Shown: positions 16,284-16,413 of the stretch, one piece after another | How the letters are laid out: each line of letters begins with the position of its first letter | Position numbering within the stretch: the first letter of the stretch is position 1 | Assembly (NCBI GenBank): GCA_005779435.1 | Contig: SXJH01000054.1 | Coordinates: 1 to 16,413 of the forward strand | Direction of reading: 5' to 3' | DNA: 16,413 nt | From: Nitrosomonas sp. | Lineage (GTDB): Bacteria; Pseudomonadota; Gammaproteobacteria; Burkholderiales; Nitrosomonadaceae | Notes under the pieces: model-generated | Databases searched by the model: none | Seen by the model: the letters and a program-made list of their open reading frames with translations, nothing else | Told to the model about the DNA's origin: nothing | Program-made: the position numbers and the translations under genes

Positions 16284-16323
16284 CAAATAGAATTGTCCGG
16301 TTTTATAGCAAATAAATTGTCCG
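16284..16323. repeat. Imperfect tandem repeat overlapping the aroA promoter
   Basis: CAAATAGAATTGTCCG (16284-16299) and CAAATAAATTGTCCG (16309-16323) are direct repeats differing by one inserted base, 24-25 bp apart. Related TTAGCAA sequences precede the first copy (16263 and 16277). On the minus strand the repeats read CGGACAATT and flank the -10 of the candidate promoter, one in the spacer and one at the start site, as operators often do. No regulator is identified. Confidence 0.6.
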
Positions 16324-16330
16324 CTTTGAA
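16302..16330 (-). promoter_or_regulatory. Candidate sigma-70 promoter for aroA-cmk-rpsA-ihfB
   Basis: On the minus strand TTCAAA (16330-16325, 4 of 6) and TATAAA (16307-16302, 5 of 6) are separated by exactly 17 bp. A TGC directly before the -10 makes an extended -10 element. A transcript starting near 16295 would have a leader of about 165 nt before the aroA ATG. Confidence 0.5.
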
Positions 16331-16362
16331 CCGCATTGAATTAGTGAGTTAATTCGTTGCGT

Positions 16363-16391
16363 AGTTGTTGCGGCGGATTCACGCGACAACT
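16363..16391. other. 10-bp inverted repeat at the right edge
   Basis: AGTTGTTGCG (16363-16372) and CGCGACAACT (16382-16391) form a 10-bp stem with one G-T pair and a 9-nt loop, followed on the plus strand by a T-rich but interrupted tail. It could be a weak terminator for a gene entering from the right or a protein-binding palindrome. The window ends 22 bp later, so its context is unknown. Confidence 0.35.
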
Positions 16392-16413
16392 GTGTTGTTT
16401 AGTTTTATTTCCT

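Overview
This is about 16.4 kb of housekeeping chromosome from a betaproteobacterium, probably a member of the Nitrosomonadaceae (Nitrosomonas-like). That placement rests on how the proteins read and on gene order, not on a database search. Seventeen protein genes and one tRNA gene can be supported; almost all are named core genes.

Layout. (1) Positions 1-1946, minus strand: lnt (lipoprotein N-acylation) followed by the 5' part of glyQ, which runs off the left edge. (2) A 367-bp divergent promoter region. (3) Positions 2314-11325, plus strand: a long run of genes. It comprises an LbcA-like TPR lipoprotein, minC-minD-minE (division-site selection), lolB, ispE, tRNA-Gln(TTG), prs, rplY, pth and ychF. 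Without the min genes this is the TPR lipoprotein-lolB-ispE-tRNA-Gln-prs-rplY-pth-ychF block known from Pseudomonas and many betaproteobacteria, so minCDE appears to be spliced into it. (4) Positions 11403-16131, minus strand and convergent with the previous block: aroA, cmk, rpsA, ihfB and a short lapA-like gene, an order widespread in proteobacteria. LapB, the usual partner of LapA, is absent, and ychF lies there instead.

The most interesting non-genic signal is a pair of 143/144-bp miniature inverted-repeat elements in opposite orientation. One lies between minE and lolB (6029-6171) and one between ihfB and lapA (11730-11873). They share terminal repeats beginning GGAAAYRCTGA and related interiors. 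Each is flanked by a perfect 4-bp direct repeat of the form YTAR (CTAG and TTAG), which suggests non-autonomous derivatives of an IS5-group transposon. Both sit in gaps inside what would otherwise be continuous gene clusters.

Other signals are hairpins after rplY and ihfB (clear terminators) and after tRNA-Gln (probable), a hairpin between the convergent ychF and lapA genes, candidate sigma-70 promoters for lnt, lbcA and aroA, and a possibly structured aroA leader preceded by an imperfect tandem repeat that overlaps the promoter. Functionally the window mixes envelope lipoprotein biogenesis (lnt, lolB, the TPR lipoprotein), division-site placement (minCDE), precursor supply (ispE, prs, aroA, cmk) and translation (glyQ, tRNA-Gln, rplY, pth, ychF, rpsA), plus the nucleoid protein IHF-beta. 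I saw no phage, CRISPR, toxin or secretion system.
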